DNA of 14,864 nucleotides from assembly GCA_946886805.1 (NCBI GenBank), contig CAMPJM010000035.1:1-14864 (forward strand). Reading direction: 5' to 3'. Both the position numbers and the translations under genes were made by a program. Under the pieces are notes generated by a model. It ran no database searches. It worked only from the letters and a program-made list of their open reading frames with translations, and was not told the origin of the DNA. Every line of letters starts with the position of its first letter. The first letter of the stretch is position 1. Shown here piece by piece: positions 14,494 through 14,864 of the stretch. The DNA is from an uncultured Flammeovirgaceae bacterium. GTDB taxonomy: Bacteria; Bacteroidota; Bacteroidia; Cytophagales; Cyclobacteriaceae.

Positions 14494-14864
14494 ATGTTTG
14501 AGAAACTTTTATATACTTTTTTAATTAGTATTTCACCTTTTGGAGAAGCACGTGCAGGTATTCCGTATGCTGTCTTAAACGATATACATATAATCTGGGC
14601 TTTTATTATTGGTCTCATTGGCAATTTATTGATTTTTCCTCTTTTAATGTGGCTTATAGACACTTTTAGCCTAAAACTCTGGCCGAATAGAACCTATAGG
14701 AAGGGCGTTGTCAAACTATCCAGAAGAGCAAAAAAGAGTGTGGGGAAAAACTTCCAAAAATATGGCTTTTGGGGACTAATGGTCTTTGTTATGATCCCAC
14801 TTCCGGGTACGGGCGCCTACATAGGAACCATAGCGGCTTACGTGTTGAAGATCGAACGGAAACG
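14494..14864 (+). CDS. Small multidrug export family membrane protein (COG2426/PF06695), 3' end cut by window
   Basis: This is the only plus-strand gene; 123 codons are visible and the frame stays open to the window edge. It begins MFEKLLYTFLISISPFGEAR, and the family signature P-x-GE-x-RAGIP appears as SPFGEARAGIPYA (residues 14-26). Membrane spans lie at about 4-14, 34-57 and 92-104, and the second signature PLPGTGAYIGTIAA at 102-115 matches the family's conserved re-entrant proline-glycine segment. Members are usually around 150-170 residues, so perhaps 30-50 are missing. Family knowledge: annotated as small multidrug exporters by weak evidence; the true substrate is mostly unknown, and the fold is related to the DedA/SNARE-associated group. 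The ATG was chosen because the frame has no earlier start after the stop at 14446-14448. No Shine-Dalgarno sequence is seen. It is transcribed divergently from the LacI gene. Confidence 0.85.
   Translation, partial: MFEKLLYTFLISISPFGEARAGIPYAVLNDIHIIWAFIIGLIGNLLIFPLLMWLIDTFSLKLWPNRTYRKGVVKLSRRAKKSVGKNFQKYGFWGLMVFVMIPLPGTGAYIGTIAAYVLKIERK

Noticed and set aside
14445..14663. 72-codon minus-strand frame opposite the export gene
   Set aside because: It overlaps antisense the clear PF06695 signatures of the plus-strand gene and has no recognisable features.

Overview
The window looks like chromosomal DNA of a Bacteroidota bacterium, most likely a Cytophagales-type marine or soil organism (inference). 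The support is a TonB-dependent receptor with an N-terminal carboxypeptidase-regulatory-like domain paired with a DUF4249 lipoprotein, AT-rich spacers, almost no Shine-Dalgarno signals, and a TAnnTTTG-type -7 promoter element. Ten complete genes lie on the minus strand. One gene on the plus strand is cut by the right edge.

Layout from left to right. Positions 1-39 are a short GC-rich edge. 40-3220 is a two-gene outer-membrane uptake unit on the minus strand (TonB-dependent receptor, then DUF4249 lipoprotein), preceded by an AT-rich control region with two TTTGCAAA palindromes. 3359-4597 encodes an alpha/beta-hydrolase fused to an OsmC peroxidase-like domain. 4729-4752 is an intrinsic terminator closing a long minus-strand operon (12172 down to 4824). 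In transcription order this operon encodes a DUF2064/TIGR04282-type glycosyltransferase, an FAD/NAD(P)-dependent oxidoreductase, a membrane polyferredoxin, a cellulose-synthase-like processive GT2, a polyprenyl-phosphate-type GT2, and a GT-C membrane glycosyltransferase. The operon has a good -7 promoter motif 20 bases before its first codon. A tract of three 7-bp-period repeats (8396-8563) sits between its redox half and its glycosyltransferase half.

12264-12453 is a roughly 190-bp palindromic, MITE-like element between the operon promoter and a LacI-family regulator (12558-13667, minus). The 826-bp spacer 13668-14493 holds a GC-richer islet with a 53-codon open frame that has no proper start, followed by a hairpin. 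The plus-strand gene from 14494 encodes the start of a small multidrug export (COG2426/PF06695) membrane protein.

The operon is the most interesting unit. A soluble flavin oxidoreductase and a membrane polyferredoxin, a plausible NAD(P)H-to-membrane electron path, are co-transcribed with four sugar transferases. A GT2 that could charge a lipid carrier sits next to a GT-C enzyme that could use the lipid-linked sugar on the far side of the membrane. This suggests an uncharacterised envelope glycan or glycolipid pathway with a redox step. That reading is inferred from gene order and family membership, not demonstrated.
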